64,000 nt of DNA from Streptomyces roseirectus (GCF_014489635.1 NZ_CP060828.1:9350001-9414000); one strand, 5' to 3'; shown: positions 16,478 to 25,857, counted from the first letter of the stretch. Notes: generated by a model from the letters alone, not told the origin. Made by a program: numbers and translations.

Positions 16478-17320
16478 TCACGCCTGGAAGAAGTCGGACA
16501 GTCCCCGTGCCGAGTGCTCCGCGACGCTCACGTTGGCCACGCCCACCACGGCCATGGCGAGCGCCAGCACCACGCACAGCGCGCCGAACCCCGCCAGCAC
16601 CGTCCGGGCCCGGCGATCCCCGGTCCCCGCGAACCGCCGCCACAACACGACGCTCACGACGACGAACGCGAGGGTGGCGACCCCGGCGACGACGGCCATC
16701 GTCACGTGGTAGCGGACGTTGTCGTCGATCATCACGCCGAGGGCGGGCGGAGCGCTCGCGGGGTCCCCGGCCAGCCCCTCCCGGACCTGGGCCAGCGTCC
16801 CGCCGAGCGCCCCGCCGCGCTGCCCGACCGGCAGCATCGTCAGGGCGGACGTGAACGGCGCCACCGCGCCTTGGACGTTGGCCAGCGCGACGACGAGGGA
16901 GAACAACCCGCCGACGGTGATCCCGGCCCCGGCGACCGCGAGCCACGCCCGCCGCACCCCGTCACCGCGGACGAAGCCCCGCCACACCACGACCCCCAGC
17001 GCCACCAGCACGACCAGCCACGCCGAGGAGATCACCGCCTTGGCCACATGGAACCGGAACCAGTAGTCGACGACACTCCCCATCGCCGGCGAGTAGTCGG
17101 CGCTCCCGGCCCCCCAGTACTCGACGAACCCCTTCTTGACGGCCCCGATGAGCACCCCCTGATCCCCGAACCCGCTCTGCGACGACCCGTCCGCCGCGAG
17201 CAGATGCGGCCCGAAGAACACCGCGGGCCCCAGCAGAAGCGCCAACCCGGCAAGCACCCGAGCCCGCACACGCCCGGCCGACAAGGAAACAACCGCACTA
17301 CTGGACAAGACGATCCCCAA
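16478..17320 (-). CDS. Conserved multi-pass membrane protein of unknown function
   Basis: The 280-residue protein has hydrophobic segments near residues 20-40, 85-107, 122-146, 208-230 and 243-265, separated by soluble loops. An extracytoplasmic-looking loop lies after the first helix. The first start is TTG at 17320. A second TTG at 17306, with GGGG at a better spacing, could be used instead. No transporter signature or catalytic motif is visible. Confidence 0.65.
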   Translation of the reverse strand: MGIVLSSSAVVSLSAGRVRARVLAGLALLLGPAVFFGPHLLAADGSSQSGFGDQGVLIGAVKKGFVEYWGAGSADYSPAMGSVVDYWFRFHVAKAVISSAWLVVLVALGVVVWRGFVRGDGVRRAWLAVAGAGITVGGLFSLVVALANVQGAVAPFTSALTMLPVGQRGGALGGTLAQVREGLAGDPASAPPALGVMIDDNVRYHVTMAVVAGVATLAFVVVSVVLWRRFAGTGDRRARTVLAGFGALCVVLALAMAVVGVANVSVAEHSARGLSDFFQA

Positions 17321-17433
17321 ACTCCGCCCACACGAACGCCCTCACCCTCCCGCACCCCCACCCCACCCCACACTGAGGCCCACCACCGACCGGAACGGGG
17401 GGTTACCCCTACCCCCCAGCCCGGCGACGCCCT

Positions 17434-18192
17434 TCACCACCCGGGGCGCACCCCCACACCCCCGTCCACGGGCAGATCCACGCCCGTGATCCAGGACGCC
17501 GCGTCGGAGGCGAGGAAGACGCAGGCCGCGCCGACGTCCTCGGGGCGGCCGAGGCGGGCCAAGGGCGCGGAGTCGAGCCAGCGTCGGACGCCGGAGGGCC
17601 AGTCGTCGCTGAGGCCGGGTCGGTCGATGAGGCCGGGGGAGACGGTGTTGACGCGGATGCCGAGGGCCCCGTATTCGAGGGCCGCGGCGCGCGCGTGCAT
17701 GATGAGGGCGGCCTTGGAGGCGCTGTAGTGGGCGTGCCCGGGGGAGGGCCGGGTGCCTTCGACGGAGGCGATGTGGACGACGCTCCCGGCGCCCTGCGCG
17801 GACATGACGTCCACCGCGGCCTGCGTACAGGCGAACGCGCTGACGACGTTGGCCTGTTGGACCGCCTGCCAGTCGGCGACGCCGAGCGCCGAGAGCTCCC
17901 GCACCGGCTGGATCCCGGCGTTGTTGACGAGCACGTCCAGCCGCCCCCGCCACGAAGCCGCCTCCTCGACGACCCGCCGGCACTCCTCCTCCCGCGTGAG
18001 ATCCCCGCTCACCACCAGCGCGTCCCCGATCTCCCGCGCCAACTCCTCGGCCCGCTCGGCCCCGTTGTGGCAGTGCACGACCACCGAGGCTCCGGCGGCG
18101 GCGAGTTGACGGGCGATCCCCCGCCCGATACCCCCGCTCGCCCCGGTGACGAGAGCGACCCGCCCGGCCAGCGGCCCAGAAACGTCGGTCAC
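17434..18192 (-). CDS. Short-chain dehydrogenase/reductase
   Basis: This classical SDR of 252 residues has the cofactor loop GASGGIGRG, NNAGIQ, the catalytic Ser in HIASVEG and YSASKAA, and the C-terminal GVDLPVDGG. The likely reaction is NAD(P)-dependent carbonyl reduction or alcohol oxidation. The GTG start at 18192 overlaps the stop of the GntR-TetR regulator gene (GTGA), so regulator and enzyme form one leftward unit. The substrate is unknown. Confidence 0.88.
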   Translation of the reverse strand: MTDVSGPLAGRVALVTGASGGIGRGIARQLAAAGASVVVHCHNGAERAEELAREIGDALVVSGDLTREEECRRVVEEAASWRGRLDVLVNNAGIQPVRELSALGVADWQAVQQANVVSAFACTQAAVDVMSAQGAGSVVHIASVEGTRPSPGHAHYSASKAALIMHARAAALEYGALGIRVNTVSPGLIDRPGLSDDWPSGVRRWLDSAPLARLGRPEDVGAACVFLASDAASWITGVDLPVDGGVGVRPGW

Positions 18193-19196
18193 AGCTTCCT
18201 TCTCCTCTCGACGACGGGCGCGAGCCCGTCCAGCAACGCTGTCAGCCCCGACTCGAACAACGCGTCGAGCCGCAGGTCGTACCCGCCCTCCAGGGCCTCG
18301 AACTCCCGCACCAGCCCCGCGAACGTCGGAAACCGCCCACTCTCCGCCAACGCCCGTACAGCGGACGCCCGTTGATCCATCCACTCCTGATCCGACTGCC
18401 CGGTGTCCCCCTGTGCGTGCGCCTCCCGTTCCAGATGCGCCGCCAGCCCCTGCACATGGCTGTAGACGAGGACGTGGATGTCGAACAGCGTCACGGGATC
18501 GAGCCCGTGCCCGTCGAGCGCGCCGAGCACCCACTCCGCGTGGACCATCAGCCCTGGCACGAGCAACGGCCGCGTCAGCGAGGCGAGTTGAGCCAGCCAC
18601 GGATGCCGCCGGTGCAACACCCACAACGTCCGGGCCCCCAACTCCACCCGCGCCCGCCACCCCTCCGGCCCCTCGCCGGGCGCCGGATACCCCTCCTCGG
18701 CGAACGCCGCGTCCGCCATGAGCTGCACGAGATCGTCCTTGCTCGGCACATACCGGTACGTCGACATGGCCCCGACCCCCAGCCGAGCCGCGACCCCCCG
18801 CATCGACAACGCCGCCAGCCCCTCCGCATCGGCGATCTCGATCCCGGCCCGCACGATCCGCTCAAGGCTCAACTCCGGCGCGGACGAAGGCGTGGACGAA
18901 GACACGGGCGCAGGGCCCGACGAAGCCGCGAACGCCCCCGAAGCCCCAGCGTCCCGCCCCTCGACCCGACCACCCCCGGCGACCACCGTCCCCACCCGAG
19001 GCCGCGTCTCCACCACCCCCTCAAGCCGCAACACCGTCAACGCCTTGGTCGCGGTCGCCAACGCCACCCCCCACTCCCGGGCGATCCGCCGCGTGGACGG
19101 CACCGGATCCCCGATGCCCAGCTCCCCCTCCGCGATCCGCCGCCGTATCCCCGCGACGATCCGCAGATACGGCGGCACCTCAGTGGCCTTCGTCAC
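18189..19196 (-). CDS. GntR-TetR fusion transcriptional regulator
   Basis: The 335-residue protein has two DNA-binding domains. Residues 1-75 form a GntR winged helix with PVPSTRRIAREWGVALATATKAL. After a Ser/Pro/Ala linker, residues 110-170 form a TetR helix-turn-helix with MRGVAARLGVGAMSTYRYV. A TetR C-terminal ligand domain follows with repeated short helices around LHRRHPWLAQL. Such fusions occur in actinomycetes. It is transcribed away from an FAD monooxygenase gene and just ahead of an SDR. Candidate sites for each HTH lie in the divergent spacer, so it probably represses both directions in response to a small molecule. Confidence 0.88.
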   Translation of the reverse strand: MTKATEVPPYLRIVAGIRRRIAEGELGIGDPVPSTRRIAREWGVALATATKALTVLRLEGVVETRPRVGTVVAGGGRVEGRDAGASGAFAASSGPAPVSSSTPSSAPELSLERIVRAGIEIADAEGLAALSMRGVAARLGVGAMSTYRYVPSKDDLVQLMADAAFAEEGYPAPGEGPEGWRARVELGARTLWVLHRRHPWLAQLASLTRPLLVPGLMVHAEWVLGALDGHGLDPVTLFDIHVLVYSHVQGLAAHLEREAHAQGDTGQSDQEWMDQRASAVRALAESGRFPTFAGLVREFEALEGGYDLRLDALFESGLTALLDGLAPVVERRRKL

Positions 19197-19215
19197 ACCC
19201 CACGACCTCTCTCAC

Positions 19216-19229
19216 CTGTACTAGCACAG
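19216..19229. promoter_or_regulatory. GntR-type operator candidate
   Basis: CTGTACTAGCACAG is a 14-bp near-perfect palindrome (one mismatched pair) of the TGT-N6-ACA kind bound by GntR regulators. It lies 20 bp upstream of the GntR-TetR gene start. A weaker half copy, CCTAGCACAG, occurs at 19268-19277. Confidence 0.6.
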
Positions 19230-19295
19230 AGGCTAGCAGCGAACCCCCCGCCCAGCGCCCCAACTGCCCTAGCACAGCCCCGCTTGAACCCCTCC

Positions 19296-19332
19296 CGCGT
19301 ACGCCGTACGTTCAGCCCGCGTACACCGTACA
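19296..19332. promoter_or_regulatory. Paired TetR-type operator candidates before the monooxygenase
   Basis: Two copies, CGCGTACGCCGTACG (19296-19310) and CGCGTACACCGTACA (19318-19332), are spaced 22 bp apart, two helical turns. Each contains a GTAC-N3-GTAC inverted repeat. They sit just upstream of the monooxygenase ribosome-binding site, where a repressor would block transcription. Confidence 0.6.
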
Positions 19333-19344
19333 GAGGAGACCCCG

Positions 19345-20436
19345 ATGAAGACCGTCCTGATCTCCGGCGCAGGCATCGCCGGCCCCGCGCTCGCCCTCCG
19401 CCTCCACCACCACGGCTTCACCCCCACGATCGTGGAGCGCGCCCGGACCCTCCGCCCCGGCGGCCAGGCCGTGGATATCCGGGGCGTGGCCCTGGACGTC
19501 ATGGCCCGCCTGGGCCTGCTGGAGGAGGCCCGCGCCGTCCGCACCCGCATGCGCGGCATGTCCGTCCTCGCCTCCGACGGCACCGAGACCCACCGCACCG
19601 AGGAGGCCACCTACAGCAGCGGCCGGCTCGACAACGGCGACATCGAGCTCCTGCGCGAAGACCTCGTCCGCATGCTGTACGACCGCACCCGCACGGACGT
19701 CGAACACCTCTTCGGCGACACGATCACCCGCCTCACCGACCGAGGGGACGGCGTCCACGTCGAGTTCGCCCACGCCGCACCCCGCACCTTCGACCTCGTC
19801 GTCGGCGCGGACGGCCTCCACTCCACCGTCCGCCGCCTGGCCTTCGGCCCCGAGCACCGGTACGCCCACCACCTCGGCAGCCACCTCGCGGTCTTCGGGA
19901 CCGGCAACTTCCTGGACCTAGACGACTGGCAGGTGTGGCTGCGCGACGGCGACAAGGGCTTCGGGATCATGCCGGTCAGGGACAACACCGAACTGCGCGT
20001 GGCCTTCGGCTTCGAGTCCGTGCCGGAGGGGCACACCGACCTGCGCGAGGAGGTCGTGAAGCACCTGACCACCCTGTCCTGGCACGGCCCCCGCCTCGCC
20101 CGACTCGCGGCGGAGGCCCCCGACTTCTACTGCGACGCGATGGCCCAGATCCGCATGCCGAGCTGGTCGCACGGCAGGGTCACCCTCCTCGGCGACGCTG
20201 CCCACTGCCCCTCCCCGCTCTCCGGCCAGGGCACCAGCCTCGCCCTCGCCGGCGCCTACGTCCTGGCCGAATCCCTCGCCGAACACCCCGGCCACACCGA
20301 GGCGTTCGCCCACTACGAGTCCCGGATGCGCCCCTTCGTCGCCCTCAACCAGGCCCTCGCCACGGAGAACCCCGGCGGCCCGGCCGCCGAGGAGTCCGTC
20401 GACCGCGCCAAGAACGCCCTGGCCCTGGACGGCTGA
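19345..20436 (+). CDS. FAD-dependent monooxygenase (PHBH-fold, TetX-like)
   Basis: The 363-residue protein starts with the FAD loop ISGAGIAGPALALRL. It has the group A monooxygenase DG motif in VVGADGLHSTVR near residue 155 and the GD motif in LLGDAAHCPSPLSGQGTSLALAGA near residue 285. These enzymes hydroxylate aromatic or polyketide substrates, or inactivate drugs. GAGGAG precedes the ATG at a good distance. It diverges from the GntR-TetR regulator gene and converges with a Rieske oxygenase gene 14 bp away. The substrate is unknown. Confidence 0.9.
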   Translation: MKTVLISGAGIAGPALALRLHHHGFTPTIVERARTLRPGGQAVDIRGVALDVMARLGLLEEARAVRTRMRGMSVLASDGTETHRTEEATYSSGRLDNGDIELLREDLVRMLYDRTRTDVEHLFGDTITRLTDRGDGVHVEFAHAAPRTFDLVVGADGLHSTVRRLAFGPEHRYAHHLGSHLAVFGTGNFLDLDDWQVWLRDGDKGFGIMPVRDNTELRVAFGFESVPEGHTDLREEVVKHLTTLSWHGPRLARLAAEAPDFYCDAMAQIRMPSWSHGRVTLLGDAAHCPSPLSGQGTSLALAGAYVLAESLAEHPGHTEAFAHYESRMRPFVALNQALATENPGGPAAEESVDRAKNALALDG

Positions 20437-20450
20437 GCCGGCGCGCACCC

Positions 20451-21440
20451 TCAGGCCGGCGGATAGAACTGGGCGTACCAGCGCCGCAGTGCCCGGATCC
20501 CCTTCTCGTGGGGCAGCAGCACCGGCCGCGTCAGATGCACCTTGTGGTCCCAGATCCGCACCTCCTCGCGCACCTCGCCGAGCGCCTGGGACCGGAACAC
20601 CAGCTTCAGCAGCGGCGTGAGGAGCGCCAGCCGGGGCGGCTTGCGCAGGTAGTACAGCATCCGCAGTTCACTGGTCCGCTCGTCGACCGGCGTGCTCAGC
20701 GCGACGGCCGTCAGCGACAGCAGGGGCCCCCGCGTCCGCACGACCATGACACCGGGCCCGTACATGAACGCGTCGAAGGTGTTGTCGATCCGCCGCCCCA
20801 GCACCTGCCGTCCGATCCGCCCCCGGGCCTCCGCGAACGGCCCGTCCTCCCGCCACTCCTGCGCCAGCGGCTCGGGCTGGCCGTGGATGAAGTGGAAGTG
20901 CGACTCGTCGACGATGTTCTCCCGCATCTCCTGCACGTGCACCCGCGCCCGGCAGGTGTCCTCGATCGGCGCCGCGTACGCCCGGTCGCCCGTCTCGGGG
21001 ATCTCCGGCACCTCCCACTCGGGCTCACCCGGACCGACGTACACGAACACCAGCCCGCTGTGCTCGCGCACCGGGAACCCGCCCAGCGACACCTTCGGCA
21101 CCCGCACCGCGAACGGCGCCTCGACGCACCGCCCGTCCGTCCCGAACCGCCAGCCGTGGAACGGGCACTCCACCGTCCCGCCGACGACCTTCCCGCCCGC
21201 CCCCAGATGCGCCCCGTAGTGCGGGCAGTGCGCGTCCAGCACGGCGGCCCGACCGTCCGCCCCGCGGAACGCGACCAGCGCTCGACCGAAGTAGTGCAGG
21301 CTCACCACCCGTCCCGCCCGGAGCCGCCCGCTGCGCAGCACCGCGTACCACCCGTACGGCACGCTCGGCATCGGATACGCGTCGGCTCGGGCGTCGCGCG
21401 GTAACCGCGCTAGTTCGTCATGCTCATGACGTGATCGCAT
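20451..21440 (-). CDS. Rieske non-heme iron oxygenase (terminal oxygenase component)
   Basis: The 329-residue protein has the Rieske [2Fe-2S] ligands in AHCPHYGAHLG and CPFHGWRFG (residues about 70-100). The mononuclear iron site is in ENIVDESHFHFIHG, with a later Asp in IWDHK. It resembles the steroid and phytosterol oxygenase branch (KshA-like) more than ring-hydroxylating dioxygenases, because no beta subunit gene is nearby. A reductase and ferredoxin must come from elsewhere. The ATG at 21440 is the only well-placed start. It has no obvious operon partner. Confidence 0.85.
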   Translation of the reverse strand: MRSRHEHDELARLPRDARADAYPMPSVPYGWYAVLRSGRLRAGRVVSLHYFGRALVAFRGADGRAAVLDAHCPHYGAHLGAGGKVVGGTVECPFHGWRFGTDGRCVEAPFAVRVPKVSLGGFPVREHSGLVFVYVGPGEPEWEVPEIPETGDRAYAAPIEDTCRARVHVQEMRENIVDESHFHFIHGQPEPLAQEWREDGPFAEARGRIGRQVLGRRIDNTFDAFMYGPGVMVVRTRGPLLSLTAVALSTPVDERTSELRMLYYLRKPPRLALLTPLLKLVFRSQALGEVREEVRIWDHKVHLTRPVLLPHEKGIRALRRWYAQFYPPA

Positions 21441-21605
21441 GCGCCGATGCTACTGGCAGTACCCCGTTCAACTACCCAGCCATGCAACGGAGTTGACCAA
21501 AATCACCACCCCACGCCCCCGTCACCCAGGGTGGCCACCCCCACCCCCTGGGTAGGCTCCGCGCGACACACGCGACAACGCGCCGAAACGAAGGGCGGAC
21601 CCACC

Positions 21606-21893
21606 GTGACCGAGCACCGCGAGCCGGAACTGGCCACCGTCAGGATCCCCAAGGAGGCCCTGGAACCCTTCGTCGCGGCCCTCCAGGTCGGCATGGCCGC
21701 CATGGTCGAGGACTCCGGCGGCATCGAGTGGTACTACCCCATGGGCCAATGGAACGAGGAACACGTCGAGTTCGCCCTCGTCCCCGGCAAGGACGAGGTG
21801 ATGGTCCGCCTGTCCTCCGACCGCCGCCACATCATCGTCCTCCCGATGAGCACCTGGCACGACCTCCTGGGCCAGGTCGCCCTCCCCGACTGA
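21606..21893 (+). CDS. Small hypothetical protein
   Basis: A 95-residue acidic protein of unknown family. It has alternating strand and helix character, with the segments LEPFVAALQVGMAAMVED and VMVRLSSDRRHIIVLP. The GTG start at 21606 has a GAAGGG site about 10 bases upstream. It is followed by a long bidirectional terminator. Confidence 0.6.
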   Translation: MTEHREPELATVRIPKEALEPFVAALQVGMAAMVEDSGGIEWYYPMGQWNEEHVEFALVPGKDEVMVRLSSDRRHIIVLPMSTWHDLLGQVALPD

Positions 21894-21908
21894 ACTCCCC
21901 GGCGCGCA

Positions 21909-21952
21909 CCGCCCGGTGCCGGCCCCGCCACGGCGGAACCGGCACCGGGCGG
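21909..21952. terminator. Bidirectional terminator hairpin
   Basis: The arms CCGCCCGGTGCCGG (21909-21922) and CCGGCACCGGGCGG (21939-21952) are perfectly complementary over 14 bp with a 16-nt loop. The hairpin lies between two convergent small genes. Confidence 0.8.
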
Positions 21953-21964
21953 CACCCGACGACA

Positions 21965-22069
21965 TCACTCCTTCCGGGACCGCTCCACGATCGCCTTCAC
22001 CAGCGACACGGCCCCCGCCGTGAACGCGAGCAGACTGCCGGCCGCCTGAACGACGCTGAACCATTCCAT
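21965..22069 (-). CDS. 34-residue single-pass membrane small protein
   Basis: A short gene starting ATG at 22069 with GGAGG six bases upstream. It encodes a hydrophobic helix (residues about 4-25, including AAGSLLAFTAGAVSLVKAI) and ends in a basic tail, ERSRKE. It is tiny but has a strong ribosome-binding site, codon bias typical of its neighbours and a terminator on its 3' side. Its function is unknown. It diverges from the HTH-ATPase gene and may have been its partner. Confidence 0.55.
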   Translation of the reverse strand: MEWFSVVQAAGSLLAFTAGAVSLVKAIVERSRKE

Positions 22070-22251
22070 GACAACCTCCGACGACACAGGCGGGACCGGC
22101 CGGTTCCCTTACGGACAACCCCAGTTCAGCGCCCCCGCCGCCCGTCCGGCCACGCCCCCGGACACACCCGGACGAACCCGGCCGAGCGGCTTTCGCCCCA
22201 CCCGCCCGCGGGCATGCTGGAGAGACGGCACGGCGAACGGGGAGGGCGCTG

Positions 22252-23627
22252 ATGGCGGAACCGCCCACCGGCCCGGCCGCAGACCTGGACGACGTCGACA
22301 CCCCGGAACAACTCGGCGCCCGCCTCGACGCGTTGCGCGTCCACCGCGGCCTCTCCTTCCGCGATCTCGACATGCCGAAGAGCACCGCCGCCGACCTCGT
22401 CAAGGGCCGGGCGTGGACGACCGCCAACCTGCGCGCCTTCCTCACCGGATGCCGCCTCCCCAAAGAGGCGTGGCCCCCCTGGCTCACCGCGTTCGAACGC
22501 ACCAGGGCCGGCACCACCCCGGCCCACCGCGACGCCGTCCGCGTCCACGACGCCTCCCCGAGACGCCTCGGCGTGCACGCCGCCATCCACGTGACCGGAG
22601 CCCTGGGCGACCTCCCCGCCTACGTCCCACGCGACCTCGACGACCGCCTGCGCGCCACCCTCGACGCGGGCCGCTTCGTCCTGCTCGTCGGCGGCTCCTC
22701 CGTCGGCAAGACCCGCACCCTGTACGAGGCGCTGCTCGCGAGCCTCCCCGACTGGTGGCTCGTCCACCCCGAGAGCCCCGAGGCGATCGACCGGCTGGCC
22801 GCGAACCCCGGCCGCCGCACCGCCGTCTGGCTGGACGAACTCCAGCGCCACCTGGGCCCCTCCGGCACCGGCCTCGCCTCCCGCGCCGGCACGCTCTGGC
22901 CCGACGAGTACACCCGCCGCACGGCCCGCCCGGCCGACCCGCGCCGCGACCCCTACGCCGGCCACCGCCAACTCCTCGAACTCGCCGACGTCTTCGACGT
23001 CCCGGAAGAGTTGAGAGCCTGTGTCGCATCCCCGGCCGGGCGCCCGCCGCCTGGCACGCACTCCCCCGAGCTCTGCGAGCAGGGGGGTGCCCCCAGCGGC
23101 GTTGCCGAACCGCCCACGTGACTCCTCCCCCAAGCTCTCGACTTCGCTCGACCAGGGGGCACCCCCTGCTCGAAGCTGATCGGAAAATCGATGTGCGGGA
23201 GGGCAGGCGGCAGCATCCGGGCCGCTTGCGCCTCACCGCCGACCCGGACGGCCCCGGACACCGCGTCGCCGGCCTCCTCGCCCGCCGGGACGCGGCAGCG
23301 GAACTCGGCACCCGCGCGGACGCCGGTGACGCGTACGCCGCCGGACTCCAGGCCCAGCTCCTGGCCGGGCACGGCGACGTCGACGCGGCGATCGCCGCCC
23401 TGCGTCCCCGCCTCCACCTCGCGACCGACCTCGCCGGACTGCTCGCCGACCTCCTGGCCGGCCAGGGGCAAGTCGACGAAGCCGTACGGGTGTTGAGGGA
23501 GGCCGTCGACGCGGGGGAGAGCGGCGCGCCCTGGCTCCTGGCCGACTTCCTCGCCCGCCACGGCCGCGAGGCCACCGCCGAACGCCTCAGGGCCCGGGGC
23601 CTGGAACCCGGCGCCCCCCTGCCCTGA
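22252..23627 (+). pseudogene. HTH-ATPase (STAND-like) gene with internal deletion and frame loss
   Basis: The 5' part (22252 to about 23015) encodes an Xre-like helix-turn-helix, RGLSFRDLDMPKSTAADLVKGR, and then a P-loop, LLVGGSSVGKTRTLYEALL, with a Walker B-like VWLDELQRHLG. The reading then breaks in a stretch of hairpin repeats and stops at 23121. From about 23217 to 23627 another frame encodes the expected C-terminus, helical repeats such as DLAGLLADLLAGQGQVDEAV, ending naturally. Full-length homologues would have roughly 200 more residues between the halves. The gene is therefore a deletion derivative, probably non-functional. Intact relatives are typical Streptomyces regulatory ATPases. 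Confidence 0.75.
23061..23167. repeat. Two Streptomyces-type hairpin repeats inside the broken ATPase gene
   Basis: Copies at 23061-23094 and 23125-23167 share CTCCCCC, AGCTCT and CAGGGGG, with imperfect self-complementarity, and each ends in a C-rich run. A third partial copy, CCCCCTGCTCGA, follows. Similar GC-rich hairpin sequences recur between genes in Streptomyces. Here they sit exactly at the deletion junction. Confidence 0.6.
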
Positions 23628-23795
23628 CCGGTGCTCACCCCGAGCGCGTGCGTGACGATCCCGCCGTCGACTTCGGCGGCCTGCGGACCCGCAGGTGAGC
23701 GCGGCCGGCGAACGCGCCATTGACGGCCCCGATCATGTGCCCTACAAGTCTGAGAACACGCTTAACGGCTGCAACCGCCGCACCGGGAGGCCCAC

Positions 23796-25427
23796 TTGTA
23801 CCGTCAGGTCCTGGACCCGCTCGCCGGATCCCTCTACTGGTCCGCCCTCCTCGCCGCACTCCCCCTGCTGACCCTCTTCGTCCTGCTCGGCCTCTTCCGC
23901 GTCCGCGCCCAGGTCGCGGCGCTCGCCGCACTCGTGCTCGCCCTGCTGCTGGCGGTCGCCGTGTGGGGCATGCCGGCCGGGCAGGCCCTGTCCGGCGCGG
24001 TCGAGGGCGGCTTCTACGGGCTGTTCCCCGTGCTGTGGATCCTCGTCAACGCCCTGTGGATCTACCGCATGACGGAGATCACGGGCTGGTTCGCGGTCCT
24101 GCGGCGGTCCTTCCGCACGGTCTCCACGGACCAGCGCGTGCAGGGCATCCTCATCGCGTTCTGCTTCGGCGCGCTCATCGAGGCGCTGGCCGGGTTCGGG
24201 GCGCCCGTCGCCATCACCGCCGTGATGCTCGTCGCCGTCGGGATCGCCCCGCTGAAGGCGGCGACCGTCGCGCTGGTCGCCAACACCGCGCCGGTCGCCT
24301 TCGGGAGCATGGCCGTACCGCTGACCACGCTCGCCGGGGTGACGGGGCTGCCGCTGGACGACCTCGGCGCGATGGCCGGCCGCCAGACGCCGCTGATCGC
24401 GGCGTTCGTCCCGCTGGTGCTGGTGTTCCTGCTCGACGGGCGGCGCGGGGTGCGCGAGACGTGGCCGGTCGCGGTGGTCGCGGGGGTGAGCTTCGGGGTG
24501 GCCCAGTTCGCCGCCGCGAACTACATCAGCGTCGAGGTGACCGACATCGTGGCGGGGGTGGTGGCGTTGGCGGCGGTGCTGGGGTTCCTGCGGGTGTGGA
24601 CGCCGGCGATGGTGACGGTGGGTGGGGGGATCGACGCGTATGGGGGTGGCGGGGTGGGGGAGAGTTCCGACTCCGGTGAATCCGGGAAGGGCGGAGCCCT
24701 GATGGCCTTCGCCCCGTACCTCGTCATCGTCGCGCTCTTCGCGCTTACCCAACTCGGGCCTGTCAAGGACTGGTTGGCCGCCCACGGGGTCATCGAGTTC
24801 GGCTGGCCGGGACTCGACGTCCAGACCGCCGCGGGTCAACAGGCCGGAGCCGTCACCTTCAAGCTCGAACACCTCAAGGCGGCCGGCACGATCCTGCTGC
24901 TCGCCGGGCTCCTGACGATGGCCCTGTACCGGCTCGCCCCCGGCCCCGCCGTGAGGGCGTACGGGGCGACGCTGCACCAACTGCGCTGGACCGTCGTCAC
25001 CGTCACCTCGGTCCTCGCGCTGGCGTGGGTGATGAACCTGTCCGGCCAGACCGCGACCCTGGGCACCGCGCTCGCCCAGACCGGCGCGGCGTTCGCGTTC
25101 TTCTCACCGATCGTGGGCTGGCTCGGCGTCGCGGTCACCGGCTCGGACACCTCGTCGAACTCGCTCTTCGGCGTCCTCCAGGTGACCGCCGCGCACGAGA
25201 CCGGCCTCGATCCCGTGCTGCTCGCCGCCGCGAACTCCACCGGCGGTGTCCTCGGCAAGATGCTCTCCCCGCAGAACCTCGCGGTCGCCGCCGCGTCCAT
25301 CGGCATGGCCGGCAGCGAGAGCGTCATCTTCCGCAAGGTGCTCGGCTGGAGCCTCGGACTCCTCGCCGGGTTCGCGCTGATCGTCTACCTCCAGTCGACG
25401 CCGGTCCTGGACTGGATGACCGTCTGA
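23796..25427 (+). CDS. lctP: L-lactate permease (LctP family)
   Basis: The 543-residue membrane protein has about 13 hydrophobic helices. The family hallmarks are EALAGFGAPVAITAVML near residue 127, and FFSPIVGWLGVAVTGSDTSS with NSTGGVLGKMLSPQNLAVA toward the end. LctP proteins carry lactate and glycolate with protons. The start is TTG at 23796, with GGGAGG six bases upstream. A low-complexity glycine/serine loop lies near residue 285. A degenerate MarR gene follows immediately, so its control may have been lost. Confidence 0.93.
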   Translation: MYRQVLDPLAGSLYWSALLAALPLLTLFVLLGLFRVRAQVAALAALVLALLLAVAVWGMPAGQALSGAVEGGFYGLFPVLWILVNALWIYRMTEITGWFAVLRRSFRTVSTDQRVQGILIAFCFGALIEALAGFGAPVAITAVMLVAVGIAPLKAATVALVANTAPVAFGSMAVPLTTLAGVTGLPLDDLGAMAGRQTPLIAAFVPLVLVFLLDGRRGVRETWPVAVVAGVSFGVAQFAAANYISVEVTDIVAGVVALAAVLGFLRVWTPAMVTVGGGIDAYGGGGVGESSDSGESGKGGALMAFAPYLVIVALFALTQLGPVKDWLAAHGVIEFGWPGLDVQTAAGQQAGAVTFKLEHLKAAGTILLLAGLLTMALYRLAPGPAVRAYGATLHQLRWTVVTVTSVLALAWVMNLSGQTATLGTALAQTGAAFAFFSPIVGWLGVAVTGSDTSSNSLFGVLQVTAAHETGLDPVLLAAANSTGGVLGKMLSPQNLAVAAASIGMAGSESVIFRKVLGWSLGLLAGFALIVYLQSTPVLDWMTV

Positions 25428-25857
25428 AGAAAGCCGCCGGGGCAGCGTTCGTCCCGTTCGGCGCCGTCCCGCGCCTGACCCACGCCGTGGGAGGCCGCGC
25501 CGGACGCACGATCCGTGAGGCGAGCGGACTCGGCGGCCCCGAGTCCGAGGCGCTGCTGCGCCTCGCGCACCACCCCGAGCACCGGACGACCGCCGCCAGC
25601 CTCGCCGAGGAGCTTTCCTTCCATTCCGGCAGCCTGCCCCGGCTCACCGCCCGCATGGAGGAGGCCGGCCTCACCGCCCGCCACCCCCACCCCGACGACC
25701 GCAGGGCCGTGACCTGCTGGAGCGCGCCCTCGTCGCACACGTCCCGAAGATCACCGCCGACCTGGCCGACCCGCTCACCCCGGTCGAACACCTGATCCCG
25801 CGCGAACTGGTCACCAAGCCGCTGATCCGCTCCGCGCGGGGAACCGTCACTCGGTAA
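25428..25857 (+). pseudogene. MarR-family regulator remnant
   Basis: The winged-helix region is recognisable: SEALLRLAHHPEHRTTAASL, then GSLPRLTARMEEAGL and HPDDRRA. Right after DDRRAV a small deletion shifts the frame. The remaining C-terminus, [27 protein letters not shown], is in another frame and ends at 25857. The start is also unclear because it abuts the lactate permease stop. Confidence 0.7.

Noticed and set aside
18372..21404. Plus-strand open frame of 1010 codons
   Set aside because: It overlaps a regulator, a monooxygenase and a Rieske gene with clear motifs and has no family features of its own.
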